DNA of 64,000 bases, taken from the NCBI GenBank assembly GCA_016806645.1, contig JACSYO010000975.1, forward strand, positions 293,501 through 357,500, read 5' to 3'. The notes under the pieces are model-generated. The model ran no database searches. It worked only from the letters and a program-made list of their open reading frames with translations, and was not told where the DNA came from. Source of the stretch: Ophiodon elongatus (lineage: Eukaryota > Chordata > Actinopteri > Perciformes > Hexagrammidae). Of this stretch, positions 20,556-33,918 are shown piece after piece; position 1 is the first letter of the stretch, and each line of letters opens with the position of its first letter. The translations under genes and the position numbers were made by a program.

Positions 20556-23500
20556 ACCTCATGTGCTTACAGGACTGTACTGTATGTGTTAACTGTGTGT
20601 GACCAGACGCTCCGGACACGACCCAGGCACTGCTGCTGACAGAAGGCTCCATCTCCACAGTCCAGCCGGCCTCACTGTCTGACCTCAGCAACGTGACAGT
20701 CATAGGTCAGTCAGTACGTGCGTGTGTCTGTGCATTTTTTGTGTACTTGCATGAGCGTGTAGCATTTTGCCATTATTCTCTTTAGTATGAATAGTGTGAA
20801 CTATCGGTATGTGTGTCAATCTTCCAGGTCTGAGTCACAACCTTATCTCAGTGCTGGGGGAACAGTCCTTCAGGAACCTGCCGCTCCTCTACACCTTACT
20901 GCTGGACCACAACCTCCTGACCAGCCAGGCCCTACAGGGGGGGGCCCTGACCAATCTCACCCGGCTACAGGTGCTCGCCCTGGGCCACAACCACATCAGC
21001 ATGGTGGGCACCGCCTCAGGGGACACATATATCTGGGAAGATATTTGAAACAAGACTTGGTTTTAGCTGGATGACGTATTTTTTATTTAAATAATTTGGT
21101 TGATCCAGTGGATGAGAGAAAGTTTTGCTTCTTGTACTGAGAGAGAACTCCATGCATCTTTTTACACAACGGCTGAATAAAGTCTGTCCCGTTTCCTTCG
21201 ACATGATTCTCTGTGTTGATGTTCAGATCCGAGGTGGCTGGTTCAAAGGTAGCAAGGCCCTGCGGAGTCTGAAACTCGAGGGGAACTTGCTCACCAGTCT
21301 GGACTCTGACTCCTTTCCTCTGAATGACCTCGAAGGTCTGGAGAGTCTGGATCTGTCAGAAAACCTCATAGATCATCTACATCGAAACAGGTTGGTAGAT
21401 TTTTATTGCGTTCAATACGTTTACGCTTTTTTCATACTTTATTGCAAGTGCGCACAGTTTCCAATAATTTCCAATATTTAAATTCACACAGTAATATAAA
21501 TATTTATGATACAGTATATAGCCGGTTTTGTGACCCTAGCTTCGGTGGGTTGGTGAGACTGCAGACCCTGGATCTGTCCAGAAACCGTCTGAGTTCTGCT
21601 CCTGCTGAGGCTTTTTCCTACCTCAGCTGGCTGACAGACCTCAACCTGGACCTCAACTCCTGGAACTGCTCCTGTGAGCTGCTGGAGCTCGCTGCCTTCC
21701 TGTCCGCCTTCATACAACAGCCCGACAAGGTGCAGGACTTCTTCTTCAACCTGGACACATTTCCAATGCAGCTCCACCTTGTTTCACGAACTGTCACATT
21801 ACAATTAAAACAGAGCGGAAACCTGTTTTATTTTCTGGCTGCAAATTATGAATCATACCAGCACTGTCTTCCAAAGTGGAAGAAAACGTAAAAATTATAT
21901 CATTGAAAAAACTGGAATAACTGCATTCTGTTTGATGATACAGGTATGACAAATAAGCAATTTGAAGAGATTGTACCTGATAGTGATACAGTTTACCAGC
22001 TTACTGTCTCAGCCTATTTCTAGGCTCTGTCATTTAAATGCTGATCACAGGACTAGTTGACTCAAACCGGACGTCTCTGCTCCCCTGCTGCTCTCAGACC
22101 CTCTACAATGGCCGCAGGATGGTGTGTGTGAGCGCCGACAACCCGGCAGTGACCACAGTGCTGGAGCTGACCGAGGCCAACTGCGTCCCGTCCAATCAGA
22201 ACATCACAGTGCGGATCGAGGCCAGAGGCAGCGTGACCCCTCACCGGTACGCCCGAGATCTGGCCATCACTGCAGTCATCTGCTTCATCGGTGAGAAGGA
22301 TACACAACACCATGAAGAGAAATGGTTTCATTCGTTGAGTTCAGCTGTGCCATGATGTCACTAATTAGTTCATCGGAAAGAGAATTAGATTGAAGACTCT
22401 GAAAAGCTCATAAATAATATCAGCAAAGACAACACATTTGACTGTGTACCCAAACAGCAGTACACGTCTCCAACTTCAAGAGCAGAAAATTATAAAACAA
22501 TGCAAACACAATTTTTTTATTTAGTGTGTATTGTACAACAACAACAAAAAAAGTATTACTTAAATTACATTTTTTCAAGGCATTCTTCTTTGCTAACTGC
22601 ACAGCGCTGCACCTCAGTGGAGTCTCTTACATACAGTACAAAACGGTAGTTTGCCGTCGCTAGCTGCTGTAACATTGCCTTATTTAGTGGCAACACTGGC
22701 AACGTTAAATGAACATGCTGTTGCCGGTAACTGCATTTTATTCTGTTTTTAACGTGTCAGCAAACTGGTTGGCGAGCTAGCAAGGATGCTAACTGGTAAC
22801 ATACAAGTTAGTATACAAAAAAAGCAGCTTGTTGACATAGCTAACCCGCTCGCCAACAATTAGCAAGCTAGCCAGCTCGGTGACTGACTAAACCTACTGT
22901 TCACTCGTGTCGCACTACTTACTGCTAACTACGTCTCATCCCTGTGTGGAGCTACTTGTGGTCTTGTTGGGAAGGGGCATGTGGCGTTAGATGCTGGGAC
23001 ACAATAAATATGACTAAGGCAATATCTCTGTGGATTTACTTTGCTGTTTTGAACAAACACAATTTCATTCACATAAAGTTGAAGTAGATTTGTAAAGATG
23101 AATGTAAACATCCTCCCCGTCCTGCTGTTCTTCAGGTGGAGTTTGCTTGACCCTGCTGGTAGTCCTGATCTACTATCAAGTGTCTCGGAGGAAGAAACTG
23201 AAAGAAAGTAAAAGACAGAAAGAAGAGGAAGAGAGAAGCAGCACGGTGGTGAATCACCCTGTCAATCACCTCGATGTTGGTGAAAAGAGGAGGGACCTCT
23301 TCTGGCAAGCACATAGAAGCCAGCCCTGGGACAGGGAGGCCATGACCTTTGACGCATGGACAGATGGCCATGGTGGCCAGTTTGGGTCCAGAACTGATGA
23401 GAACGGCCAGTTTAGGTGTCCGGACTGTAGCACCAAAGGACAGAGAGGGATGAGATGGAACAACAGGACAAACGGAGGGATGGAGACGGAGGAGGAAAGA

Positions 23501-25489
23501 GAGAAGAGGAGAATGAGGATGATGACAGAGGAAGAAAGGAGGAGGCTTGAGCAGGGAATATTAAGCAGGGACTTTCCTAACAAGCTTCTTTCTCGTAGCA
23601 ACACCAACTCTTCCTCACATCCACGGAAAGAAACCTTTGCTCAGGCAAACAGAGAAATTGGGGAGAGCAACAGGACTGAGATGGAAGGTAAGAGCAGAGG
23701 GCCTGAGACGTTACACTGTGAGAGCTGCCACAGGACATGCAGACCTCCAGAGCAGAACATGAGACAAGGGAGGATTCACAGCAACATGAAAGACTCGGCT
23801 CTGTTTGGAGGCGTCCATCCTCAGTACAGACAGATGGACAGGGTTAGGAATGTTAACCACAACCAGTTTGACACGGCGAAGAACACAGAGTTGAGAAGAG
23901 AACTAAGAAACGTAACGTTTGACCTGGAGAGTTCAAGAAGCCGAGAACGAGGAAGCAGTCAAGGCGAGGACAAGAGGGAGGAGGAAGCGAGCAGCTCCCG
24001 AGACAAGGAGAGGGGAAGGAGAAATAAAGCTAAAGTCCAGTCAAGCCGGTTACTGAAGGTTAAACTAAACTTGAACCCGCTACGAAAAAGCAAAGTCCAT
24101 CCTAAGAGGAAAACGGAGCTGGGCCACACAGAGAAAAGCAGCTCAAAGAAGAGTAAAGATAAAAGGCAGGATGGAGAAGACAGGGGAGAGAGGGAAGGGA
24201 AAGGGAAGTCTGGTAAGAAAACGAAGGGTAGCGGCGAGAAAACAAAGAGACCCACCAAGACCAAAGGATCGACTGAGGATGGTGCGGAAGAGAAGAAAGA
24301 GGAAGACAGAGGAGAAGGAGGACAGGAAAGCAAAACAGCCTCTAAGCAGGAAGAAGGCGAGCAGGGAAGTACAGAGGGTGACCAGGGAGAGGGTACGCAC
24401 CCAGAGAACTCCCAGCTCAGCGATACCGCCAACACTGCCGACCAATCAGCATCTGCTCTTGCCATTGGACAGGGACAAAACTCGCAGGGTGGGAGTGTTC
24501 AGTATCAGGGAGCTGGATCGGTTCTGGGGAGTGCTCAGCCTTCCTCGCAGAACCCCTTATCCCACGCTGGCATTGGTAGGAATCACACGACCAACCTCTC
24601 CCTGCTTGGTGCGGCGGGCTCACAACTCACTGGCAGCAGCCTCTCTCTTCAAGGAGGGAACTTCTTGCTCAACACCGTGACCCCAGGACCACTGTTCCCC
24701 AGTGGGCCAGCTAATTCCGTTGCTCCTAGCATTGCGATCAGTGGGCCAATCATGGCTCCAAGTGTCGCCCCGGACAGCCTCAGCAGGCAACCTGGGGTAG
24801 GCCTCATGTCCCCTGCTACCTCCCTTCTAGCTAACACTGTATATGCTAACCCCTTGCAAGCAGATGCAATCCATACCTCTCCTCTTCATACCTCCCAGCC
24901 TGCAGGACTAGCCTCGGGTTTAGCATCAAACCCAGCTGTTGATCCTGCACCTGTGCAGTCCCTCTCGCAGAGCAAGCCTCCTCCAGACAGCTCTCCTCTC
25001 GTAGCAAGACTGAGGGCTGAAGCCCAGGGACCAGGCCTTCAGACTGGGGAAGGAGTACATCCCAATCTCCCAACTCAGGCACCTCCAAGTGTGAATGGTT
25101 TGTCTGGGGTGACCCCTCCGGCTCATGGACCAGTGACCACAGTGGAGAATCTGTCAAACAACAACAGTCAGACAGAGACCGAGGCTGTGCATGCTGGGTC
25201 CACAGTCCACATGTCAGCTGGGGGTGCTGGCCTTACCGAAGGACCTGCTGCAGGGTTGTCAGGAGGCAGCATGCAGGGAGCAGATGGGTCTGTATCAGGT
25301 GCCTCTGCCCCCAGTATGTCCGCACAGAGTGTATCCTCCACGGGGGATGCAGTTGCAGCTGCTGCACTGCTGCAGCAGGAGTACCTGTCAGAGGAAGGGG
25401 GATCCTCCCCGAGGAGGAAGCTGAGGCTGGTGCTTCCTGAGAAGACGTCCAGCCGACCACCCACCGCACTGGAGAGGAAGATACGCTAG
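20398..25489 (+). CDS. lrrc53: leucine-rich repeat-containing protein 53, 7 exons
   Basis: Single-pass membrane LRR protein whose biochemical role is not known to me. Exons: 20398-20515, 20607-20705, 20828-21003, 21227-21390, 21540-21729, 22098-22290, 23136-25489; total 3,294 nt, about 1,097 aa plus TAG, with phases consistent. The start ATG gives a short hydrophobic leader (MLLLSVIRA) just before an LRRNT cysteine cluster (CPASCVVC). Several LRRs follow (LSHNLISVL, LDLSENLIDHL, LDLSRNRLSS), then an LRRCT (NSWNCSCELLELAAF) and a transmembrane segment at about residues 304-329 that spans the exon 6/7 junction. The last exon encodes a roughly 770-aa cytoplasmic tail, first charged and then Ser/Gly/Ala/Pro-rich. 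LKVKLNLNPLRKSKVHP in the tail resembles a basic stretch I recall in human LRRC53. An upstream start or extra 5' exon cannot be excluded. Confidence 0.9.
20519..20552. repeat. (CA)n array at the lrrc53 exon 1 donor
   Basis: The array starts three bases after the exon 1 boundary (ATTATTG|GTAACACAC). It fills over a third of the 91-bp intron 1. Confidence 0.96.
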
Positions 25490-25539
25490 CTGCTCGTGTC
25501 ATATTTGACAGATGAAATGTTATGGATTCGTAGTGTTTT

Positions 25540-25545
25540 AATAAA
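25540..25545 (+). promoter_or_regulatory. lrrc53: lrrc53 polyadenylation signal
   Basis: AATAAA 51 bp past the lrrc53 stop codon. This implies a short 3' UTR, although AT-rich sequence continues and later signals are possible. Confidence 0.55.
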
Positions 25546-25977
25546 GGTCAGAAGAAGTCATTTAAAATAGTTCAACATCAGATGCAGAAAGTACTGAGAC
25601 TGATGCTGTCATACCTTCTAAATGTGATGTCATGACCTGTTAAAAAGTGTTTCACAGATGTTTGCTGTAGTTTTATTTTTCTAATTATAAACATTGAGTA
25701 AAAAAAACATATTTTTGAGTTTCAAAGTTCATTGTTGACCTTTATGAAAACAGTCAACAACAAACAAAAACCTGCATTTAGTCACTGTGTTGGAGCTTTC
25801 AACCACAGCTCAGGAACAGCTAAATGGAACTTGATGTAATTATTTTGTCAATTGCTGTTATTTGTTTTACAAATGTACACAGAGAGATACTGGACTAAAA
25901 TGGAATGCTATTTTTAAATATATAAATATATGTATACATATTAAATTATGATTGCTGTTGGATGCAAATGGTCAACC

Positions 25978-26330
25978 TTAAAGGTGCTAAATTCGATGTT
26001 CAGAGCATTAATATAGAAAATCACAATAATTGCTTAATTATTGTGATTTTAGTGCATGTTAGTGCATGTTAGTGCATGTGAGCGTGCCCCACTGGGTAGC
26101 TAATGGCCGACGCTCTGCGCTGTGCTCACGGCCGGTTATAGCTGATAACGTCGGCCCGACTGACGACGTCTTTGTTCCCTCTCCCCCTCCAGTTCCCCCG
26201 CAGGTCAACACTGTTAGCTCTGTCAGCACTGTTAGCACCGTTAGCACCGTTAGCACCGTTAGCTGAGAGCCTTGTGGAGGCAATCCCTCAATCGTAGATA
26301 TCCTCTGAATTTCAAATTCAGCACCTTTAA
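25978..26330. mobile_element. TTAA-flanked MITE with internal tandem repeats
   Basis: The left end CTTAAAGGTGCTAAATTCGA pairs with a right end that reads inward CTTAAAGGTGCTGAATTTGA. The interior has a palindromic core (AATCACAATAATTG / TTAATTATTGTGATT), three copies of TTAGTGCATG and four to five copies of a 9-bp GTTAGCACC-like unit. Confidence 0.75.
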
Positions 26331-28196
26331 GTACGATACAGTACGATTCAGTGACAGCATGAGAACTGACACACCGATGAGTACTGGACACCAAATACTG
26401 AGACAAAAGGAAAAACAGCAGCGACATACTTACAGTTCAGCGATCAGGGCACCCCATGAACCTGAACTCAAAACAAACTGAAACAGCAGTGACTTTGACC
26501 TCTGTGCTGGTTGTAGCAGGTTGCCGGAGCTTCTATGTGTCACTGCCGGATTGGGTTTCGCTTTTTGGCACCAGGGCGGCTGTTTGCAGTGTGTTGGGTT
26601 TCGCTGGTCGCACTGCCGACCTCTAAATGCTGCCTACAGGTGGGTCGGTTTACACTCACCAAACCGTTTCCTGAACCCTCTGCTGTGCAGAACCCTGAGT
26701 CACCGTTATCGGTGACACTGACTCGCTTTCTTGTTGGAAGGTGCCATGTGTCGTGTCACTAGTGCTGCTAACTCGCAGAGTGGAGAGACCAGCCTCCTCT
26801 TCCTGTTCTGTGCCATAAGCAATCCATCCCAAATCATAGACCAGAAAACAGTCCTTCAATTAATTCATCAGTGATTTATTGATGGTAAAATGCTACAGGT
26901 AACAACTTAAACCTGCATAGATGTTTGCTGTAGTTTTCTGCATTAATAGATTATTTGTGGCCACTTTGGGGGAAGCCAACACAGACATCATCCCCTTGAA
27001 CATGTCAGCAAGTAGCTTCCTCATTACACACTCAGCAGACACATTATCATTCGTCCGGAGTCATGTTTCTGGTCAGCTCCTAAGGGAAATATCCGTCTCT
27101 CTCGCTGCTAATAGCTCCACTGTGTTCACCAGCTAGCGGCTAACTGTGTCTGTCGGCTGTTTGATGCCGGGGCCGGTAGTGTACAATGGGTTGATCGGGA
27201 CTTTTAGCTGTAAACGGCTGCCTGCTGCTGCTCCTGAAAAAGGAGGTTAACGTGAGCGTTGAGGCAGAATCAAAAAAGGCAGATTTTAAAAAAATATGTA
27301 CAAGTGTGGCATTAAAGGCCCTCATGGTATCCAGGGCTCCCAAATGTCAGCTTGGGGTTTGTCTCTTAGTCCCTCTGTAGTTGGTAGCTGTCCAGGCACT
27401 AGAAGCCATGGCTCGTACAGACCCCACCATCAGCGTAGGTCTATCCAAGTCCTACTTCTCTTAAAATGATAATTTCTGACTTATTTCATCTCACCACTTA
27501 AAATTACTTAAATGGTTCAAAAGTGACTCATCACTCTAAAAAAACACGTGACACCAAACCAGTCACGGAAAAGGGACAGCTGTTAGTATTGTGTGGAAGT
27601 CAAACTGTAAAAAAAGGACAGTAGGATGGAGTTGAGGATGGTGTACCAGAGTAGGAAATGGCTGCAGCCCTCACTTGCTGCCTGTAGGGGGCAGTGTGTA
27701 CCTGCTGACACACACACAAAGGCAGCCTGTTCTTCGGGGCTACTGAAAGCTTCGGTTCATAAGTGGAATGGCACTTTCTGGACTCCAAATGCAATTAAAG
27801 CAGAACTGTGCAGAATCTACTTGAACACATTATTTTACAAAAAGGACTAATTTATTCAGGAAGGCAGAGAGAACGGAATCGAACCAGTTTGTGGAGATTT
27901 GGTATCATGTTTCAAATATCACAATGTCGAAATTATACAACCTTCACTTAGGAAAAACAGAAAAATGTCCCATAATTTGTAGAGCTTCAGGTTCCCATGA
28001 ACAGTTGAGGATTAAGGTTAAACTACGGACTGTGGGTGTCATCAGCACATAACAGTTTTGTTGGAAATAGATGAAAGTATTGAACTCACACCACGCCAAT
28101 ATGAGAATATGATTGATGATGCTAAATAGCAGCCTGAACTGACACCAGGACACCAACACCTTGTATTGTTAGCAATAATGCAACTGTGTCCCCAGG

Positions 28197-28198
<2 letters not shown>

Positions 28199-28231
<33 letters not shown>
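28199..28231. repeat. (GT)n microsatellite
   Basis: About 16 GT units in the lrrc53-tox intergenic region, with no gene attached. Confidence 0.95.
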
Positions 28232-28233
<2 letters not shown>

Positions 28234-29805
28234 TGCAAATGTTTGATGCAAGAAAAGAAAAGCTTGGTCGGCTCTGACTCGCCCCCACACCCACTGCAGG
28301 CTGCTTTCTTCTGAAAAATGGAAATACTGGACTTGAGATATATACACACGTCAAATATACAGCTCTACTTCCTCTTATACAGCTTACTACTACTTAAGTA
28401 TAGCTTACTTGTTTTGTTAACAAACAGTGGCCAATGTTCACTCTCCTTTTAGCTCTGTTTTGGTCTCCACCGAGGAAAATATCTGTTTCTTTAGCTGCTA
28501 TATGGAGACAGTTAGCGACTACCTGTCTGTCTGCTGTTTGGCACAGGGTTCCGGTGTAGAGAGCCAGCATGTACCCAGGACAAGACCTGGTCTTCATGTG
28601 CACCAGGTCATCGTTTACGGTCCGATGAACAACTTGAGATGCGAGACTGGAGTTGGGAGACGACGTCTCATCTCCACTCACATATCAGCGTAGGAATGCC
28701 TCAAAGTTCCATTTTTCATTCTTTTGCTTTTACACGAAAAGGTACTCCTTATTTTTCGTGAGTTTTTCCAACGAAAGCCACTAAAACGCTACAGGCATAT
28801 GGTCAACATATTTTGGTTTTCACAGGAAACTCAGGTTAGGCAACGTAACCACTTGGCTAGGTTTAGGAAAATATTGTCGTTTGTGTTAAAGTAACCGTGG
28901 AAGTTACTGAAGTACGCTCGTTAACACATCAACGGTGACTTCCTGTTTCACACGAGGATCGAACAGTCGTCTCCTGGCTCTAAGCTTGCCGTTTGATGGA
29001 ACCAATGTTTTTCTGTTTCGGGTCCCCTTCACTCACCCCACAATTTCTGTTACGTCTAAAAATAAGAATGAAATTCCGACATATTCTTGCCGTTAGCCAC
29101 TTTTGTCGCTCGTAGTGTGAACGTAGCGTGCTAGCGGTTCTGTGCTAAGGCTGCTAACATGCTTTGTGGGGACAATGTTCATCATCTTGCTTTAGCGTGT
29201 TAGCATGCTAACATGCGCTATACAGCACTGCACAGCTGAGTTTTAGTTTATTTGGTCATACGGTGAAGTTTCGACCTGATGATGTCGCCAGATGAAAAGT
29301 CAGATGAGCACCACAGTTATGCAACTCATCGTGCTCACTAATACTCTCTGCCAAATTGCAATCAAGGCTCACCAGCGTCCGTAGGATTGTTCCTCCGGAG
29401 TACATCAGTACTGGCAGAGTACAATAAAGTATTCGGTCCAACAGAGTTTACGTCTGGACCGACCTGCTGGCATGTTCGTCTCCAGCACAGCTACACGGCT
29501 CACGTGGCTCACTAAGTGATATTTTTGTTAAAACTATTTCAACAAAGATCTGATCCGAGCCATCCGGAGGTTAAAAATACATATTCTCTGAAACTTCAAA
29601 GACGTTTGTTTTGCAATTACAGCTGCGCTGCTTTGCATGAATGCAAAGGCCGGGACACAAAGTGTACTGTGTCGCAGGGAGTGGTAAAGGTTTACATTAC
29701 TGTGTGCCGTTAATTAGAGCTGCTGTCACAAAGCGCTCGGAAACAAAGAAAAGAGGAAAAGAGGCAGGTTTTGGAGTAATGACTGCACATCAATGCAGCG
29801 CTGAC

Positions 29806-29811
29806 TTTATT
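29806..29811 (-). promoter_or_regulatory. tox: candidate tox polyadenylation signal
   Basis: TTTATT on the plus strand, which is AATAAA for tox, about 1.6 kb past the stop codon. Another copy lies at about 29980. Either would give a 3' UTR of roughly 1.4-1.6 kb. Chosen by position only. Confidence 0.35.
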
Positions 29812-30116
29812 CTCAAACACATTATTAGAATCTAAAAATAAGAAAATCTTCATGGTTGTTGTTGCCCAGAGTCCTTTCATCTGCCAAAAAAAACACATTA
29901 ATACAAAGAGATACAGAGCAGAGAGAGAGAGAGAGAGATGTGTCCCCTCATCATCATCATTAACACTAAAACAAAACTTTATTTGATTAAAAAAAAACAA
30001 CATTAAAACACAGCCAACCCAGCAACAGTTATAGTTTCTTAAATAGCCTCTGTGCACAGAGAAGTAGAGATGACAAAAGAGACCATGCAACCCAATCAAG
30101 CACTCCGCCTTCTCGT

Positions 30117-30157
<41 letters not shown>

Positions 30158-31402
30158 TTGGATCCGAATCGATATCATCAACGAACATATGCCAGGAGGA
30201 GGAGCTGTCATCGTACAAAGGAGTATTTTTGTTTCTTTTCTATTTTTTTTTTTTTTTTTTTTTTTTTCCCCCCAACAAAGAATTGTTTGACATTTCATTA
30301 CTTCAAGGACTAAAATACAATGAATTTCTACCCTGCAGATCTGAGCGTCGCCGCGAGAGAACAATGAGCGTTCTTTAATAGTACACAGTTATTCACAGCC
30401 GGCGCCTGGTTAAAGAGGCGGCGGGCGGCTTCAGGTGGCGTTCCACCTCTGTCTCTTATTTATCTGGAGACGAGTAGCGGTGCGAGGTCAGTGTCATTAT
30501 CACTCCTTCAGCACCGCGATATGTCGCTCTGTATGGGGGGGACCTCACAGTCCATACTGCAGCTTATCAAAGGCTTGTATTCATATCATTAAAGAACAAG
30601 CGCGGGGTTTGGAGGGGGTCGGGGGGGCGGAGGGGGGGGGCGGGCACACAGTTTGTGTAGTATTTGGTTATTGACCCATTGTTTGTGTTCTCTTGACTTT
30701 GGTCGCAGAAGGAGACAGCAACTATTAGGTCAAAACAAAAGAAAGAAGAGTCAATTGGCTTTAAAGCGACAGCTCAAACTATTATGTTACAGCAATTTAC
30801 ACTTGGCTCTTTTTGGAACTGACGGTAAACACCGTCTTTACAAAATGAGGAACTAGATATGGGGTTGTTTTTTTGTTTTTTTTTGTTTTTTAAGGGCAGA
30901 CAGGAAATTAGACAGATTATCCCTTTCTGAGGGAGGTTGGAGTATATATACACCTATCATCGTGGTTCACAGCACACCACCTCTCCTCGCTGGTAGACAC
31001 AATTTAAATCCAAAGCATAACATGTCTTATGCTGTAAACGGTCAGTAGAAAAAAATACAGCCAATAACAGATGTCAGACCAGCCGTGGGACATGCAGAGA
31101 CTGGGAAACTTCTTCCTGTTCTTAACACTGGCCCTGCTGTCCCTTAGTGGAGACGTGCTAGTTACACACAGGAATGTCCCATTATTCTACTGCTTGGGCT
31201 TTCATTTGAAGAGCTGAACTCGAGTTCAGCTCAAGTGTGGGTGGTTGAGTCCTCAGTGGGTTACGGCTGGACTAGGCTGGACTAGGCTGGACTAGGCTGG
31301 ACTAGGCTGGCCTGGGTTTTCGTGTGGAGGTGAGGCCGGAGGTTCCCGCGGCGTGGCAGTCGAAGGGCTTGGTTGAAGTTTTGGCGTCGCTTTGTCCTGA
31401 GA
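29812..31402 (-). other. tox: probable tox 3' UTR
   Basis: Follows the tox stop codon on the minus strand and shows no coding content. It holds a (CA)n array (30119-30152), a T/C homopolymer (30243-30273), a G-rich run (about 30607-30644) and five copies of a 10-bp GGCTGGACTA unit at 31264-31317. The extent is inferred from the candidate polyadenylation signals. Confidence 0.4.
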
Positions 31403-31442
31403 TTAGCTCAGATAGAGAGGTTTGTCCCTCTGCAGGCCGCTG
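31403..31442 (-). CDS. tox: tox last coding exon (40 bp)
   Basis: A tiny exon after a TCTCCAG acceptor. Two carried bases plus 40 nt encode GSGLQRDKPLYLS and TAA. It is the conserved TOX C-terminal tail and fixes both the gene's 3' end and its identity. Confidence 0.9.
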
Positions 31443-33356
31443 CTGGAGAGAGGAGAAACTACAAGTGAGCACAACTGCAGCAAGGTGTGGAGAAGGAGGT
31501 CAGCAAAAACATGGTTTTACTCTTCACAAACACTAATAACCTACCCGTTGCCATGGTAATCGGTACTCCAGTCCAGAGAGGGGTGGTGGTTGGGCGCGTG
31601 TCGACCCATTTGATGGTAGTCCACTGATGATGACATCACCGCTCCACCATTAAGCATACCTCCTCCTAGTTGCTGGTAGTCAGACTGGAGGGAGGGGTGG
31701 TAGCCCTGGAAATGAAACAAGAAAATACTTTCTTAAATTACACAATACTTTTACACAGAACATGTTTTTCTTGTTTTGGAATACCAACGGGGTCAGCAGG
31801 TGGAGCTCAATAAGGTCCTGGTCAGCGAAACATTTTGGACGCCCGTCACCTCACAGAACAGATGCGTGTCCTTTTTATTAAAGCTACGAGCAACTTTCAT
31901 TTGGTGGGTTCTGGCGGTCCCTGTGGACAGAAGCGGTAGTGCTTCAGAGCACCAGGGTCCCTTTAGAAAACCTCTCATTATACAGCAGCAGGGTCTGACA
32001 GTCTGCCCCTCTCAGTCCTGGTTCTGGTTCTCCCGTGCCCCCCTTCCCACCAGCGGGCCCAGCGGCCTGGGTCTCCAGCAGCGTGGTGTCGGGTCCCAGA
32101 GAGGAGGAGGAGCAGAGAGGAGACGCTGCTGCTGGAAGGTTCCTGAACCAATGAGGGGTCCCGGGACGGAGGGTGTGGTACGTGTACAGATTGTAAAGCC
32201 AATGAGGCAAATTTGTGATTTGTGATTTTGGGCTACACAAAATAAATTGCCCAGACTGGTCTCTGCTGGAGGCCTCTCTGGAGTCTGATCTGTAGGAGTT
32301 TCTGGTGAACCTGCAGGATTTCATGTGATTTCACCAGAATCGACCCGGTGGCACCGATCAGAATAACTATGTAGACATAGACGACATCCTCGCTGAAGGA
32401 CTTGTGCTGATGTTCTACATACAAACTATTGATTCCAGCCCCTGGAGCCCACATGGACACTATTCTGGTCCAGTAAATCCCTTCTGTGGATTGGGTGACA
32501 GAACACTTGCACACCGCTAACGTCTCTCCCGCGATGCGGATTCTCAGCTAGCGCCTGATGAGTCATAACTCCTTCACATATTCTTTATCTCTAACATCTA
32601 TCAGGAATAATAATAATAGGAATAACCTAACATCTATCAGGAATAATAATATTAGGAATAACCTAACATCTATCAGGAATAACCCGCTCAGACATCAATC
32701 AGAGGCTCCTCATAACTCCAGAACGTTCCTGAGAATCATCAGGTTCTGAACGGTTCCTCACCCATCAGTACGCTGCCAAGAGGAAGAGTTACAAACCAAT
32801 ACTTTTTAATTTGCCGAAATGTAAACACAGTGTCAGACTTCGAAGTCTCCTTTTGTGGACATTTTGCCGACTATATTTCCAACATGTGTGAGGTCTTCCT
32901 TTTTGGCAAAAGCGGTTAAAAAGTGAAATCCTTTCCATTCATCCCAGGGCTTTGCAGCAGGTCTGAATGTGAGATGCCATCTCAGTAATAGTAGGTGTGC
33001 TGATGTCCTCCTTCAAGCTGAAAGAACCCAGAGACAGCTGATGGGCTTTATCACACCAACCTTTAGCTCTTTGCTAAATGCTCTCTGATTAGAGGAGGCC
33101 TTCTGAATGTAGCCCAAGTGAAAAGGAGTACGATATCGGTCGTGGGTTCATCAGCAGTAATTACAGAGTTTTGCTGATTTTATCATCTGGGGAGCTGGGG
33201 ACGAGTGAGGAGGAGATGAAAAGGTAAGAGGAGAGGAGCAAGCAGGGGAAGAGGAGGAGGAGGAGGAAAAGGAGGCGAGCATGTCTCCAACCATAAGATA
33301 CTTGAGGGAGGAGAGAGAGATGGAAAGGGAGAGAAACGAGGGAGTGCAGTGACAAA

Positions 33357-33388
<32 letters not shown>

Positions 33389-33806
33389 CACACACACACA
33401 CACACACACAGGGAGCAAGAGAGGCTGAAAGGGAAGTTAATCTGAGTGTTGTGAGTGAAAGAGGAGAAAGAGGAGGACAGCAGGTGGTTGGGTTCTCCCC
33501 CCTCTCCTCCTCTACCTCACCTATTCATCCATTGTCGAGCAAATTCTTCTCCTTCACTCCTTCACAAAGACCCCATCTGCCTCTTTTGTCTCTCTCCCCC
33601 TCTCTCTCTCTCTCTCTCTCTCCCCCCCCTCTCTCTCCCCCCTCTCTCCCTTCCCCCATCATTTCTCAGTCTTCACTCATGGAGAAAAAAAAAGTTTTGG
33701 GCTCTGTCACTGTGTCCTCTCCTTTTTTTCCCTCTCTTCACTTTTTCACTTTTGTCGGCTCTCTCTTTTCATTGCGAAAAAATATGCAAAAAAATGGAGG
33801 AGAGAC

Positions 33807-33851
<45 letters not shown>

Positions 33852-33862
33852 GAGAGAGAGAC

Positions 33863-33918
<56 letters not shown>

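Larger units (their letters stand above)
25560..29800. other. lrrc53-tox intergenic region, no gene seen
   Basis: About 4.2 kb between two convergent genes. It holds a TTAA-flanked MITE (25978-26330), a (GT)n array (28199-28231) and short runs of GCTAAC/GTTAGC-rich sequence typical of decayed fish repeats. The open frames are all under 130 codons and show no domain. Confidence 0.6.

Noticed and set aside
31793..32324. Small protein gene at the dispersed repeat
   Set aside because: Open reading is short, shared only with another repeat copy, and lacks a start, splice or domain context.
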